This document shows, piece after piece, positions 15,588 to 23,102 of a DNA stretch of 30,492 bases. The notes below the pieces were generated by a model. The model made no database searches, was not told where the DNA came from, and saw nothing but the letters and a program-made list of their open reading frames with translations. The translations under genes and the position numbers were made by a program. This stretch comes from a virus, in the IMG/VR virus record IMGVR_UViG_3300017786_000080, positions 1 through 30,492 of that record. One strand, written 5' to 3'. The stretch's first letter is position 1, and each line of letters begins with the position of its first letter.

Positions 15588-15799
15588 TAGAAATATTTGG
15601 AAAAGATGAATGTCCATATTGCGACTTTGCTCTTAAAAAGGCGCAGAAAGACGGTAAAGAATACGTTTATAAAAAGCTAGGATATGATTTTACTCGTGAA
15701 GAGTTGTTTGAACAATTTCCAACAGCAAGAACATTTCCTCAAATTAAAATTGATGGGGTAGCGATAGGAGGCTGGGAAGCTTTCAAGGCGGTTGGCTAA
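15584..15799 (+). CDS. nrdC: Glutaredoxin
   Basis: A 71 aa thioredoxin-fold protein with the CPYC active site at residues 10-13 (DECPYCDFA), the cis-Pro region TFPQIKIDG and the GGW motif that contacts glutathione or substrate. Shorter than typical (about 80-90 aa) but with all key elements. It would re-reduce the C-terminal Cys pair of NrdA, which fits its overlap with nrdB. Confidence 0.9.
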   Translation: MIEIFGKDECPYCDFALKKAQKDGKEYVYKKLGYDFTREELFEQFPTARTFPQIKIDGVAIGGWEAFKAVG

Positions 15800-15939
15800 T
15801 GAAACGAACAGTGGTCGACTGTGAAGTTTGTTTTAATAGAAGTATTATAGGCCATGGCGAAGACGAGATTGTTTTATTTTGTCCTCATTGTGGTGAACAA
15901 CAGGATGAAGCTCTAGAAGAACTAGACTTTAACGAGTAA
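15799..15939 (+). CDS. Small zinc-ribbon protein
   Basis: A 46 aa ORF TAATG-coupled to the glutaredoxin. Two Cys pairs, CEVC and CPHC (DCEVCF and FCPHCG), are spaced like a zinc ribbon, followed by an acidic tail (DEALEELDFNE). Possibly a small nucleic-acid or protein-binding adaptor. Too short for a confident family assignment. Confidence 0.65.
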   Translation: MKRTVVDCEVCFNRSIIGHGEDEIVLFCPHCGEQQDEALEELDFNE

Positions 15940-15940
15940 T

Positions 15941-16366
15941 ATGACATGGCATTATCGAGGCAAAGAATGGCAACCGCCAGAAGAGTTCAGTCACAAAGAC
16001 GCGTATGGATTTGTGTACATGATAACGAACCTGGCAACTGCAAAGAAATACGTAGGGAAGAAGTTCTTTTGGAGCAAGAAAACCCTAGGAATAACAAAGA
16101 CTCGAAAGAGGCGTAAAAAGTTATTAGTAGAATCTGATTGGATGGACTATTGGGGTTCAAATAAACATCTTCAAGAAGACCATGAAAAAATAGGAAGCGA
16201 AGGATTTTATAGGGAAATACTGCATCTTTGTAAAACTAAAGGTGAATGTTCATATATGGAAGCAAAAGAACAGTTTGATAGAGAAGTACTATTAACTGAT
16301 GATTACTATAATGGTATTATTCAAATTAAACTCGGTGGCAATGCTGTTAAAAACTTTTTAAAATAA
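15941..16366 (+). CDS. GIY-YIG-like nuclease-fold protein
   Basis: A 141 aa protein with GFVYMITN and KKYVGKK spaced as the two GIY-YIG half-motifs, a basic segment (KTRKRRKK), then WMDYWGSNK and a helix with a conserved Glu (YMEAKEQF). GIY-YIG enzymes cut DNA with a metal-bound Glu. The motif is degenerate and there is no separate DNA-binding domain, so it could be a phage repair or recombination nuclease, or inactive. It closes the nrd unit just before the next promoter. Confidence 0.6.
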   Translation: MTWHYRGKEWQPPEEFSHKDAYGFVYMITNLATAKKYVGKKFFWSKKTLGITKTRKRRKKLLVESDWMDYWGSNKHLQEDHEKIGSEGFYREILHLCKTKGECSYMEAKEQFDREVLLTDDYYNGIIQIKLGGNAVKNFLK

Positions 16367-16369
16367 ACG

Positions 16370-16398
16370 TTTACATTTGCCAAAAAGTATGATATAAT
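16370..16398 (+). promoter_or_regulatory. Early sigma70-type promoter of RNase H unit
   Basis: TTTACA (16370-16375), 17 bases, TATAAT (16393-16398), with TATGA before the -10 and ATAC after. Its last ~20 bases are nearly identical to those of the promoter at 18315. Confidence 0.8.
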
Positions 16399-16427
16399 AT
16401 ACATATTAATTGATAAGGATTTTAAAT

Positions 16428-16769
16428 TTGAAAAGTAATGTAATACAATTCCCTACACATATTCGTCAAGCAGCTATTGATGAAGAATACGCCGAACTTC
16501 GAAGTGAGTTTGAAGAATTTACTGATGAATGTAGAGATACTTCACAGATTATACTACTTATGATTGAAGAATTATTATTAAATGACAGTAGTTTCTTTGA
16601 CGAGATTGATTTTAGAGATAGCAACATGCCAGAATCTAGAGACATGTTTGTAATCGTTAATATGATATCGTCGATGTTAATGAAATATGGTGGAGTCCAT
16701 CATTTTTTACATGATCACTTCGAAGAAATATATAATAAATTAATGGAAACAACAGGACCTGATGAATGA
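16428..16769 (+). CDS. Conserved phage protein of unknown function
   Basis: A 113 aa acidic protein. I chose TTG 16428 because AAGGA at 16414-16418 is correctly placed for it and the protein then begins MKSNVIQFPTH; an in-frame TTG at 16410 lacks a ribosome site. The sequence is helical and Glu/Asp-rich (EEYAELRSEFEEFTDE), with RDMFVIVNMISSMLMKYGGVHHF, a pattern I recall from T4-like cyanophage proteins upstream of RNase H. First gene after its promoter; overlaps the RNase H start by 4 bases. Confidence 0.65.
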   Translation: MKSNVIQFPTHIRQAAIDEEYAELRSEFEEFTDECRDTSQIILLMIEELLLNDSSFFDEIDFRDSNMPESRDMFVIVNMISSMLMKYGGVHHFLHDHFEEIYNKLMETTGPDE

Positions 16770-17620
16770 TTTTACTTGACTATAGCCAAATAGCGCTATC
16801 TAATATTATAGTACAAAAACTAAATGATGAAGATATGATAAGGCATATGATACTTAATAGTATTAGAATGTATAATAAAAAGTATCGACATGAGTATGGC
16901 CAAATGGTTATATGCGCAGACGGCGCAAACACTTGGCGTAAAGAGTATTTTCCTGAATACAAAGGAATGCGTAAAAAGAATAGAAAGGAATCAGATCAAG
17001 ATTGGGGTGAAATATTTAGGATTCTAAATTTGGTTAGAGAAGAAATAAGAGAAAACCTGCCATATAAAGTTATCCATCTTGAAGGATGCGAAGCTGATGA
17101 TGCGATTGGCGCTCTTGCTATGGAAACTCAAGAGTTTGGTAAACATGAACCTGTAATGATTATCTCTTCAGATAAAGACTTTATACAACTCCACAAATAC
17201 AATAACGTCAAACAGTATTCGCCAATTCAAAAGAAAATGGTAGTTGATAAGAACCCAAGAACTTATTGTTTTGAACATATTTGCCGAGGCGATAAGGGTG
17301 ATGGTATTCCTAATGTGCTATCTCCTGATAATGCTATTATGGAAGGTATACGCCAGACTCCTATGACTAAAAAGAAAATAGAGTATTGGGCTGAAAATTC
17401 AGATAATTTAAAAGACATTATGACTCAAGAAGAGTATAGAAATTATCAAAGAAATAAAACACTCATTGATTTAAACGAAATTCCTGAAGCTCATAGAAGT
17501 AACATTATAAATACTTTTAATGGACAAAAGGTCCCAATGAAAATGAAAGTGTTAAACTACTTAATTAAAAAACGATGCAATCTATTGATTGAATGTGTGG
17601 AGGAATTTTATAATGGCTAA
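16766..17620 (+). CDS. rnh: RNase H / 5'-3' exonuclease, T4 type
   Basis: A 284 aa FEN-family nuclease like T4 RNase H, which removes RNA primers from lagging-strand fragments. Acidic metal-binding clusters are present in order: LLDYSQ, CADGANTWRKEYFPEYK, EGCEADDAIG, SSDKDF and GDKGDGIPN (helix-hairpin-helix region). Length and motif order match the T4 family (about 305 aa). The last 8 bases overlap the next gene. Confidence 0.9.
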   Translation: MILLDYSQIALSNIIVQKLNDEDMIRHMILNSIRMYNKKYRHEYGQMVICADGANTWRKEYFPEYKGMRKKNRKESDQDWGEIFRILNLVREEIRENLPYKVIHLEGCEADDAIGALAMETQEFGKHEPVMIISSDKDFIQLHKYNNVKQYSPIQKKMVVDKNPRTYCFEHICRGDKGDGIPNVLSPDNAIMEGIRQTPMTKKKIEYWAENSDNLKDIMTQEEYRNYQRNKTLIDLNEIPEAHRSNIINTFNGQKVPMKMKVLNYLIKKRCNLLIECVEEFYNG

Positions 17621-18035
17621 ACCATTAATATCAGAAGTGTTGGTTAATACCAATAAATTAAAAACAAAAGACGACAGAGTTAAATATTTACAAGAGCAAG
17701 ACTGTACAGCTCTTAGGGATATATTACGAATTAACTTTGATGACGCTATTGAATTAGCGTTGCCACCAGGCGAACCGCCCTTTAAGAAGCTTGATCCTAA
17801 AAATAAAAAAGCAAAAGAGCTTAGATTTGAATATCCTAAGTTTGCTAATTTTGTACAGGCTGCGACTCCAAAATTAAATCAATTTAAAAGAGAAACAATC
17901 TTTATTGATCTACTCGAATCTATTCACCCGGATGATGCTCAATTATTCTGTAAAGCCAAAGATAAAAATCTTAAACTCAAATATGTTACTAAGGCTATGA
18001 TTAAAAGCGCATTTCCAAATTTAATCAAAAAATAG
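17613..18035 (+). CDS. Conserved T4-like marine phage protein
   Basis: A 140 aa protein starting MAKPLISEVLVNTNKLKTKD. ATG 17613 is supported by TGGAGGA at 17598. It is basic and mixed-fold (LPPGEPPFKKLDPKNKKAKE, FANFVQAATPKLNQFKRE). I recall this family directly after RNase H in T4-like cyanophages, with no known function; T4 has the dsDNA-binding protein gene dsbA near this position, but I see no sequence link. Confidence 0.7.
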   Translation: MAKPLISEVLVNTNKLKTKDDRVKYLQEQDCTALRDILRINFDDAIELALPPGEPPFKKLDPKNKKAKELRFEYPKFANFVQAATPKLNQFKRETIFIDLLESIHPDDAQLFCKAKDKNLKLKYVTKAMIKSAFPNLIKK

Positions 18036-18098
18036 GAGACTTATACCAAAAAAATCTATATCATGATAGTTTCAATTAACTTAACCCGGAGATTGCTT

Positions 18099-18269
18099 AT
18101 GAGTTATATTCAAATTGAACGCCTTAAGAAGGACAGAAACGAGGCACTATACTATCAACGTAAATTATTAAAAAAAGGAAAGGATGTGTTAGCGTACAAG
18201 ATGGAAAAGAAAATCGCGCATCTTAATCATTTCCTAGATGATATGGAGGCAATTAGCAAGGCACATTGA
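18099..18269 (+). CDS. Small coiled-coil protein
   Basis: A 56 aa helical protein (MSYIQIERLKKDRNEALYYQ...), Lys-rich with heptad-like Leu/Ile. ATG 18099 is supported by CCGGAG; the longer in-frame reading from 18063 lacks a site. Last gene before the hairpin terminator at 18275. Function unknown. Confidence 0.6.
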   Translation: MSYIQIERLKKDRNEALYYQRKLLKKGKDVLAYKMEKKIAHLNHFLDDMEAISKAH

Positions 18270-18274
18270 TAATT

Positions 18275-18317
18275 CCCCTCAGTGAAATAAAGTAAAAATA
18301 ATTTCACTGAGGGGTTT
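18275..18317 (+). terminator. Intrinsic terminator abutting next promoter
   Basis: A perfect 14-bp inverted repeat, CCCCTCAGTGAAAT (18275-18288) with ATTTCACTGAGGGG (18301-18314), a 12-base A-rich loop and TTT after the stem. The T-run is short because it is shared with the -35 box (TTTACA) of the next promoter. Confidence 0.8.
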
Positions 18318-18343
18318 ACATTTGCTATAAAGTATGATATAAT
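18315..18343 (+). promoter_or_regulatory. Early sigma70-type promoter of the PhoH/exonuclease unit
   Basis: TTTACA (18315-18320), 17 bases, TATAAT (18338-18343), with AAGTATGA before the -10. It starts at the first base after the terminator stem, giving an uncoupled new unit. Confidence 0.85.
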
Positions 18344-18372
18344 ATACTATATTAAACAATAAAGAATTGATT

Positions 18373-18939
18373 ATGAACATTTTTATATTATCAGATGATC
18401 CCACCGAAGCAGCGCAACTACAATGCGACAAACACGTCGTAAAAATGATTGTAGAATCAGCGCAAATGTTATCAACAGTACATAGAATGATAGATGGCGT
18501 TATGGAACGTAGACCATCTAAGTCTGGCTCTATGCTACAATACTTTAAACTTGACGACGAAAGAGAAGATATTCTTTACAAAGCTTGTCATTTTAATCAT
18601 CCATCAACTATTTGGACACGGGAAGGATGCTGTAATTATACATGGCATTATGAACACTTTATTGCGTTATGTGATGAGTATACATATAGGTATGGAAAAA
18701 TTCATTCAACAGATACTAAGTTGAGAGAAGCTCTTAAACAGCTACCAGTTAATATAAAACAAGGTAAAACTCCATACAAACTAGCTATGGGATCTAATCC
18801 AGAATGTGTTGTTAACGAGCTGGGTGGAACAAACGCAGTACAATCCTATAGAAATTTTTATCAAACAAAACAAGAGAAATTTAAAATGATTTGGACAAAA
18901 AGAAATATACCAGAGTGGTTTGATTATGCCACTGTATGA
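18373..18939 (+). CDS. Conserved phage protein of unknown function
   Basis: A 188 aa protein. ATG 18373 is preferred to the TTG at 18367. The N-terminal part has CDKHVVKMIVESAQMLSTVH, then FNHPSTIWTREGCCNYTWHY and ECVVNELGGTNAVQSYRNFY; the conserved Cys/His/Lys and aromatic residues suggest an enzyme or a nucleic-acid binder. I recall this family from T4-like cyanophages and other large phages but not with a proven function. First gene of its unit; overlaps the next gene by 14 bases. Confidence 0.65.
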   Translation: MNIFILSDDPTEAAQLQCDKHVVKMIVESAQMLSTVHRMIDGVMERRPSKSGSMLQYFKLDDEREDILYKACHFNHPSTIWTREGCCNYTWHYEHFIALCDEYTYRYGKIHSTDTKLREALKQLPVNIKQGKTPYKLAMGSNPECVVNELGGTNAVQSYRNFYQTKQEKFKMIWTKRNIPEWFDYATV

Positions 18940-19168
18940 TTTTAAAAATCTAAAAACTGGTGAAGTTGAAACAAAGATGATGTCTATTGCATCGATGCAG
19001 GAATATGTCAAAGATCCAAACATTCAACAGGTACTTGCAGCTCCAAAAATTATTGGAGAAACTGGTGGATCTGTTTTAAAGCAGGCTGGAGAAGGTTGGA
19101 AAGAAGTTCAACAAAGAATTCAAAGTGGTATGCCACCAGCTGATAGAGGAAAGATTGATACAAAATGA
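18926..19168 (+). CDS. FmdB-like small protein lacking cysteines
   Basis: An 80 aa protein starting MPLYDFKNLKTGEVETKMMS, close to the opening of the FmdB regulatory protein family (MPxYxY/F..C), but the zinc-ribbon Cys residues are absent. A flexible tail follows (AGEGWKEVQQRIQSGMPP). I recall similar Cys-less forms in T4-like cyanophages beside phoH. Role unknown. ATGA overlap with phoH. Confidence 0.6.
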   Translation: MPLYDFKNLKTGEVETKMMSIASMQEYVKDPNIQQVLAAPKIIGETGGSVLKQAGEGWKEVQQRIQSGMPPADRGKIDTK

Positions 19169-19848
19169 ATAAAAAACCATTACGTTTAAAGCTAGAACAT
19201 CTAGCCAAATTAGAACCATTAACGCATAATCAAAAACTAGCTTTCGATTCATTTGAAAGTGGTAACCATTTATGTTTAGATGGTTCGGCTGGTACCGGTA
19301 AAACTTTCATATCTTTATATCTTGCTTTAGAAGCGGTATTTAAAAAGGAATATGATAAGGTTATTATTGTACGATCTGCTGTTCCTACAAGAGATATGGG
19401 ATTTTTACCAGGAACTCAAGAAGAAAAGGAAGATGCTTATACTGCTCCATATAAAGCAATTGTTAATGATCTATTTCAAGATCAGGAAGCTTGGGGTAAA
19501 CTAATTTCAAGTAAAAGTATAGAGTTTCTAACAACATCTTTTATTAGAGGATTAACAATAAAGAATGCTGTTGTTATTGTAGATGAATCACAAAACTGCA
19601 ACTATCATGAATTATGTTCAGTTATAACTAGACTTGGCGAAGATTGTAGGTTTATTATGTCGGGCGATTACTATCAATCAGATTTTACTCGCAAAGGCGA
19701 TCAAGATGGTATTAAGAAATTTATTAATATCATTAAACACATGAACTCTTTTGATCATATTGAATTTAAATGGGAAGACATCGTCAGAAGTGGCTTTGTT
19801 AGAGACTTTATTATGACTAAAGAGTTATTTGAGAAAGGTAAATTATAA
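19165..19848 (+). CDS. phoH: PhoH-like P-loop ATPase
   Basis: A 227 aa protein with Walker A GSAGTGKT at residues ~40-47, IVRSAVPTRDMGFLPGTQEEK, Walker B VIVDESQN and the GDYYQSDF segment, all diagnostic of PhoH. PhoH is common in marine phages; it is an ATPase/possible RNA helicase-like protein with an unsettled role in infection. Length matches phage forms. TAATG-coupled to the next gene. Confidence 0.92.
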   Translation: MNKKPLRLKLEHLAKLEPLTHNQKLAFDSFESGNHLCLDGSAGTGKTFISLYLALEAVFKKEYDKVIIVRSAVPTRDMGFLPGTQEEKEDAYTAPYKAIVNDLFQDQEAWGKLISSKSIEFLTTSFIRGLTIKNAVVIVDESQNCNYHELCSVITRLGEDCRFIMSGDYYQSDFTRKGDQDGIKKFINIIKHMNSFDHIEFKWEDIVRSGFVRDFIMTKELFEKGKL

Positions 19849-20153
19849 TGGGAAAGTGGAGACACGAAGATAAAGAAGATACTCGTAACTACGATTTAGA
19901 AGCTAGAAATTTAATGAATGGTCTATCAATGAATCAGCGATATGAGCTATATAGAATTGTTAATAAAGAAATGAAAAAGCGTTGTTCTGATGAACGTAGA
20001 TCTGAGCTAAAAGCTGTAAGAAAAGCTATTGAATCTACTCGAAATATCGATCAGTATAAATTAAATTTTATTATTAATGGGTATAAATCAGAAATGGCGC
20101 AAAACGGCCGTCCTCAAGATGGCTCTAAAAAACCATGGCGTAAACAAACATGA
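19848..20153 (+). CDS. Hypothetical charged protein
   Basis: A 101 aa helical, charged protein (MGKWRHEDKEDTRNYDLEA.., IVNKEMKKRCSDERRSELK), ending in a basic tail with KKPWRKQT. It lies between phoH and the exonuclease gene with overlaps on both sides, so it probably acts with replication or recombination genes. No family recognised. Confidence 0.6.
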   Translation: MGKWRHEDKEDTRNYDLEARNLMNGLSMNQRYELYRIVNKEMKKRCSDERRSELKAVRKAIESTRNIDQYKLNFIINGYKSEMAQNGRPQDGSKKPWRKQT

Positions 20154-20833
20154 ATACAGGAAACTTTAAACATGAACCAATTGATCTTGGGTATACAGAC
20201 CTTGTCGCAAAAACTACTAACGCTGGGAGAAAGTACGCTGCTCCTAATGGGGTTAAGTATCCTTCTATTACTACAGTACTTTCTATATTAAGCGAAGATC
20301 ATATTCGCGAATGGCGAGCAAGAGTAGGCGAAAAGGAAGCTAATAAAATATCAAAAAGAGCTTCTACTCGTGGTACTGCTGTCCATTCTGTTTTAGAGCG
20401 ATATGTTGATAATGAAGAAGACTACTTAAAAGATGCAAATCTTATTGTAAAATCTAACTTAATGGAAGTAAAAGAAATACTTGATAAAAGATTAACTAAA
20501 GTCTATGCGCAGGAAGCTGCTTTATATTCAGAACATCTTGGTGTTGCTGGAAGAGTAGATTGCGTTGGTGTTTTTGATGGACAAAATTCTATTATCGATT
20601 ATAAAACTGCAGCTAAGACTAAGAAAAAAGAATGGTGTGAAGGTTACTTCATACAAGAAACGGCTTATGCTATTATGTGGGAAGAACGAACTGGTATGCC
20701 AATTACTCAATTAGTTACTGTAATTGCTGGTGACGAAGGAGCTCAAGTCTTTATCGAACATAGAGATAACTGGAGCGAAAAGTTATTGGATACTATAACC
20801 GAATATAAAATGAGAAAGCTTTTTGGACATTAA
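20150..20833 (+). CDS. PD-(D/E)XK exonuclease (RecB/Cas4-like)
   Basis: A 227 aa nuclease. An N-terminal YPSITTVLSI segment is followed by the active-site series RGTAVHSVLER, YSEHLGVAGRVDCVG (acidic metal ligand) and IDYKTA (DxK), then the helix QETAYAIMWEERTG. This is the standard layout of RecB-type phage exonucleases, which degrade DNA ends for recombination or host DNA breakdown. No iron-sulfur Cys cluster as in Cas4 is evident. ATGA overlap with the upstream gene. Confidence 0.85.
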   Translation: MNTGNFKHEPIDLGYTDLVAKTTNAGRKYAAPNGVKYPSITTVLSILSEDHIREWRARVGEKEANKISKRASTRGTAVHSVLERYVDNEEDYLKDANLIVKSNLMEVKEILDKRLTKVYAQEAALYSEHLGVAGRVDCVGVFDGQNSIIDYKTAAKTKKKEWCEGYFIQETAYAIMWEERTGMPITQLVTVIAGDEGAQVFIEHRDNWSEKLLDTITEYKMRKLFGH

Positions 20834-20835
20834 TT

Positions 20836-21048
20836 ATGACAATGCCGAATGAACGAAGATGGGCAATCAAAAATGCAGAAATCTTTTTGAGAGACCTGAT
20901 GGATCCAAAGAAAACTCCACGTGTACCTAGAGCTGTAAGAAAAGAAGCATATAGGTGTTTAAAGCATTATCCAAGTGATTATCATATGGATGAAGCGGCA
21001 AAAGAAGCTCCAAAAGTATTTGGAGATTGGGATAGTGAATTTAAATGA
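20836..21048 (+). CDS. Small conserved protein, BPSL0761-like
   Basis: A 70 aa protein. MTMPNERRWAIKNAEIFLRD, PRAVRKEAYRCLKHYPS matches the pattern of a small helical family found in many proteobacteria and phages (opening MTMPxER..., ending RHYP). Function unknown. A second in-frame ATG at 20842 is possible. Overlaps the next gene by 4 bases. Confidence 0.65.
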   Translation: MTMPNERRWAIKNAEIFLRDLMDPKKTPRVPRAVRKEAYRCLKHYPSDYHMDEAAKEAPKVFGDWDSEFK

Positions 21049-21410
21049 ACTTAATTAGAAACGCAATACAAACGCCAGATGGTACTATTTTAGAATCTAC
21101 TCATAGGCACGATTATAAAGAATATACTGATGCTAATGGAAAATTCTATATGGTAGATGGTGGTCTCGCATATATGCGAAGATCAGTTCATAAAGATCAA
21201 AAAGATCTTTCTTTATATGACAACGAACCTCATGAAGTTCAAGCTTCAGTTTTAAAGTGGGGGACTTATGGTATTAATGGAGATCAGCCATTAAGCCATA
21301 TAAGTATTAGTGATATGGATACTGATCATATTGGAAATGTATTAGGAATGGGTCATATAAGTTCTGTTCATAGAAAGTGTATGGAAAACGAATTAAAAAT
21401 TAGGAGATAA
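21045..21410 (+). CDS. Conserved phage protein of unknown function
   Basis: A 121 aa protein with RNAIQTPDGTILESTHRHDY, a YMVDGGLAYMRRS core and TDHIGNVL. I recognise this as a family spread among T4-like and other large phages, without assigned function. The conserved HRHDY and HI residues could bind metal. ATGA overlap with the upstream gene. Confidence 0.7.
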   Translation: MNLIRNAIQTPDGTILESTHRHDYKEYTDANGKFYMVDGGLAYMRRSVHKDQKDLSLYDNEPHEVQASVLKWGTYGINGDQPLSHISISDMDTDHIGNVLGMGHISSVHRKCMENELKIRR

Positions 21411-21412
21411 CA

Positions 21413-21628
21413 ATGAGAAATTTTAGAGATCAAATGATCAAAACATCTATGGCATATATGCAAGCACAAGCAGCAAAGCATCAAATGAATGCTGATATTA
21501 TCTTGAGTAATCAAGTGTCAGTTGGCGAACATTCAGATCAAATGGAAACCCTTGAAAAAGAGCTTGGTTTGATGGCAGATTACGTAGAAAAGTATGAAAT
21601 GCTTGAAAAATATTTTAAAAATAAGTGA
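21413..21628 (+). CDS. Small helical phage protein
   Basis: A 71 aa helical protein (MRNFRDQMIKTSMAYMQAQA.., VSVGEHSDQMETLEKELGLM). AGGAGATAACA precedes the ATG. I recall a related small family (VGxxEHSD motif) in T4-like cyanophages. The opening MRNFRDQ loosely resembles the capsid leaders but has no cut site, and the gene is in an early unit. Last gene of its unit. Confidence 0.65.
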   Translation: MRNFRDQMIKTSMAYMQAQAAKHQMNADIILSNQVSVGEHSDQMETLEKELGLMADYVEKYEMLEKYFKNK

Positions 21629-21636
21629 AATAAATG

Positions 21637-21665
21637 TTTACTTTCGTAGTAAAGTATGTTATAAT
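21637..21665 (+). promoter_or_regulatory. Early sigma70-type promoter
   Basis: TTTACT (21637-21642), 17 bases, TATAAT (21660-21665), with AAGTATGT before the -10 and ATACAT after. It matches the other early promoters except for the last -35 base and the base before the -10. Confidence 0.75.
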
Positions 21666-21687
21666 ATACATATAAACGAGGAAAGAA

Positions 21688-21909
21688 ATGAATAAAAATG
21701 TAATAAAAGGAAGACTAGTTGTCGATGAGAATGTATTAGTCGAAGTGCCATTATATAATAAAGAAATGGTAGATTTAGCGGTTTCGAAAGACGATGGAGC
21801 TTGGGATCAACTTTGTGAGTTGATTATTAGCCAAGGATTCATGGACTTAAGAGGTAATATTCACGTCGACCAGTTAGTGATCGACGGAAAGGAAAGAGTG
21901 TTTCATTAA
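21688..21909 (+). CDS. Hypothetical protein
   Basis: A 73 aa acidic protein with GAGGAAAG upstream, first gene after its promoter. It reads as a small alpha/beta fold (VIKGRLVVDENVLVEVPLYN.., LVIDGKERVF). No motif recognised. The next gene begins 17 bases downstream. Confidence 0.6.
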   Translation: MNKNVIKGRLVVDENVLVEVPLYNKEMVDLAVSKDDGAWDQLCELIISQGFMDLRGNIHVDQLVIDGKERVFH

Positions 21910-21925
21910 TATGTTTGGAGATCAA

Positions 21926-22507
21926 ATGAAAGAAAATATAATTTTAGTAGATTGTGATGGAGTCCTATGTGATTGGGAATACTCATTTACTCAATGGATG
22001 AACCATAAAGGTTATCCAACAAGTGATTACACACAATACAATGTTGCAAAAAGATTTAATCTTAACAAAGAATTTGGAAAAACCGCAGTTGCTGAATTTA
22101 ACGATTCAGCCTCTATTGCTTTTTTGCCTCCTTTAAGAGATGCAGTCTATTACATGAAAAGACTTAATATGTTGCATGGATATAGGTTCCATTGTATTAC
22201 ATCTTTAAGTGATAATAAGTACGCTCAAAGATTAAGAACTCAAAACTTAGAATTGTTGTTTGGTAAAGGAATGTTTGATGACTTTATATATTTACCTTGC
22301 GGCGCTGATAAAGACGAAGAGCTTAAAAAATACGAAGGAACTGAATGTTTCTGGGTAGAAGATAAACCTGAAAATGCTGAAGTTGGTGCAAAGTTTGGAC
22401 TTAATTCAATACTAGTTGCTCATGAACATAACGCATATTATGACGGTGATATTCCAAGATATTGGAAATGGAAAGAAATTTATAAACATATTACAGGAGA
22501 ACTTTAA
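21926..22507 (+). CDS. HAD-type 5'-nucleotidase-like phosphatase
   Basis: A 193 aa protein. ATG 21926 is preferred because GGAG lies five bases before it; ATG 21911 would add five residues. HAD motif I DCDGVLC has the nucleophile D9 and D11; motif II is at CITSLSD and the acidic motif at WVEDKPENAE. The pattern DCDGVLCDWEYSFTQWM resembles 5'(3')-deoxyribonucleotidases, so it probably dephosphorylates nucleotides, complementing the RNR genes. TAATG-coupled to the next gene. Confidence 0.8.
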   Translation: MKENIILVDCDGVLCDWEYSFTQWMNHKGYPTSDYTQYNVAKRFNLNKEFGKTAVAEFNDSASIAFLPPLRDAVYYMKRLNMLHGYRFHCITSLSDNKYAQRLRTQNLELLFGKGMFDDFIYLPCGADKDEELKKYEGTECFWVEDKPENAEVGAKFGLNSILVAHEHNAYYDGDIPRYWKWKEIYKHITGEL

Positions 22508-22674
22508 TGCCAGTAAAATTTAAAGAAACAGTAAAAAATCGAGATGGCTCGGTTCAAAATTATTATATGAGATCAACTCCAACTGCTGAGTTAAAAGAGG
22601 CTTATGAGAATACTCATACTCCTCCTAAGAAAAAACAAAAAATTCTTAAAGAGTTAATAAAACGAGGAAAATAG
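22507..22674 (+). CDS. Small basic conserved phage protein
   Basis: A 55 aa Lys-rich protein (MPVKFKETVKNRDGSVQNYY, then HTPPKKKQKILKELIKRGK). TAATG-coupled to the phosphatase. I recall a similar small KNRDGS..YYM protein in T4-like cyanophages. Nucleic-acid binding is plausible but unproven. Confidence 0.65.
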   Translation: MPVKFKETVKNRDGSVQNYYMRSTPTAELKEAYENTHTPPKKKQKILKELIKRGK

Positions 22675-22675
22675 T

Positions 22676-22831
22676 ATGTTTAAAAAAGTAGCTGAAATGT
22701 ATCGTATTGTTATGGACTTAAGGTTTAATCCTTTAAGGTTTATTCCTGATCCTGTTCTACAAGGGTATCTATTGATGGCACTTTTTGTAATGTGGTGTGG
22801 ATTCTTTGGTTTGATTGCAATTTTCTATTAG
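22676..22831 (+). CDS. Small membrane protein ending at an in-frame TAG
   Basis: A 51 aa product starting MFKKVAEMYRIVMDLRFNPL with one hydrophobic helix near the end (YLLMALFVMWCGFFGLIAIF). The frame continues after the TAG for 35 more sense codons that encode a second hydrophobic helix, so the ancestral gene was probably an 87-codon two-helix membrane protein. CGAGGAAAAT lies upstream. Whether the short product is functional is unclear. Confidence 0.55.
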   Translation: MFKKVAEMYRIVMDLRFNPLRFIPDPVLQGYLLMALFVMWCGFFGLIAIFY

Positions 22832-22939
22832 GGGTGGCTAGGATATAGTATTCCTGTATCTATAGGTATTCATCTATCAATCATTGTTCCTACTATTATT
22901 ACAAATGCTGTCTTTTTAGATGCTGAACGAAATGCATAA
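22832..22939 (+). other. In-frame continuation past TAG (second helix of split gene)
   Basis: Codons from 22832 to the TAA at 22937-22939 stay in frame with the gene at 22676 and encode GWLGYSIPVSIGIHLSIIVP, then TIITNAVFLDAERNA. This is a typical membrane helix with a polar end. It has no start codon of its own near the front, so it is made only by TAG readthrough or not at all. Confidence 0.6.
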
Positions 22940-23102
22940 GTTTTGGACCATTTGGAAACATGCATTAGGATCTTTTGACGAAGAAGATGGTTATGATGCT
23001 AATAACGAAAACCACATTTCCTATATTCGCACATTTATAGTACTATCAAACCTTTTATGTGTATATATAATTATGATTAATATAGTGTTAGGGTGGTTAT
23101 GA
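22932..23102 (+). CDS. Small membrane protein, tandem paralogue 1
   Basis: A 56 aa protein (start ATG 22932; in-frame ATG 22920 would add four residues). Plan: an aromatic N-terminus (MHKFWTIWKHALG), an acidic linker (SFDEEDGYDANNENHISYIRT) and one membrane helix. It shares this plan with the next gene and starts inside the end of the split frame before it. ATGA coupling to the next gene. Confidence 0.6.
   Translation: MHKFWTIWKHALGSFDEEDGYDANNENHISYIRTFIVLSNLLCVYIIMINIVLGWL

Noticed and set aside
18063-18098. Longer N-terminus for the 18099 gene
   Set aside because: ATG 18063 has no ribosome site, whereas CCGGAG precedes ATG 18099.
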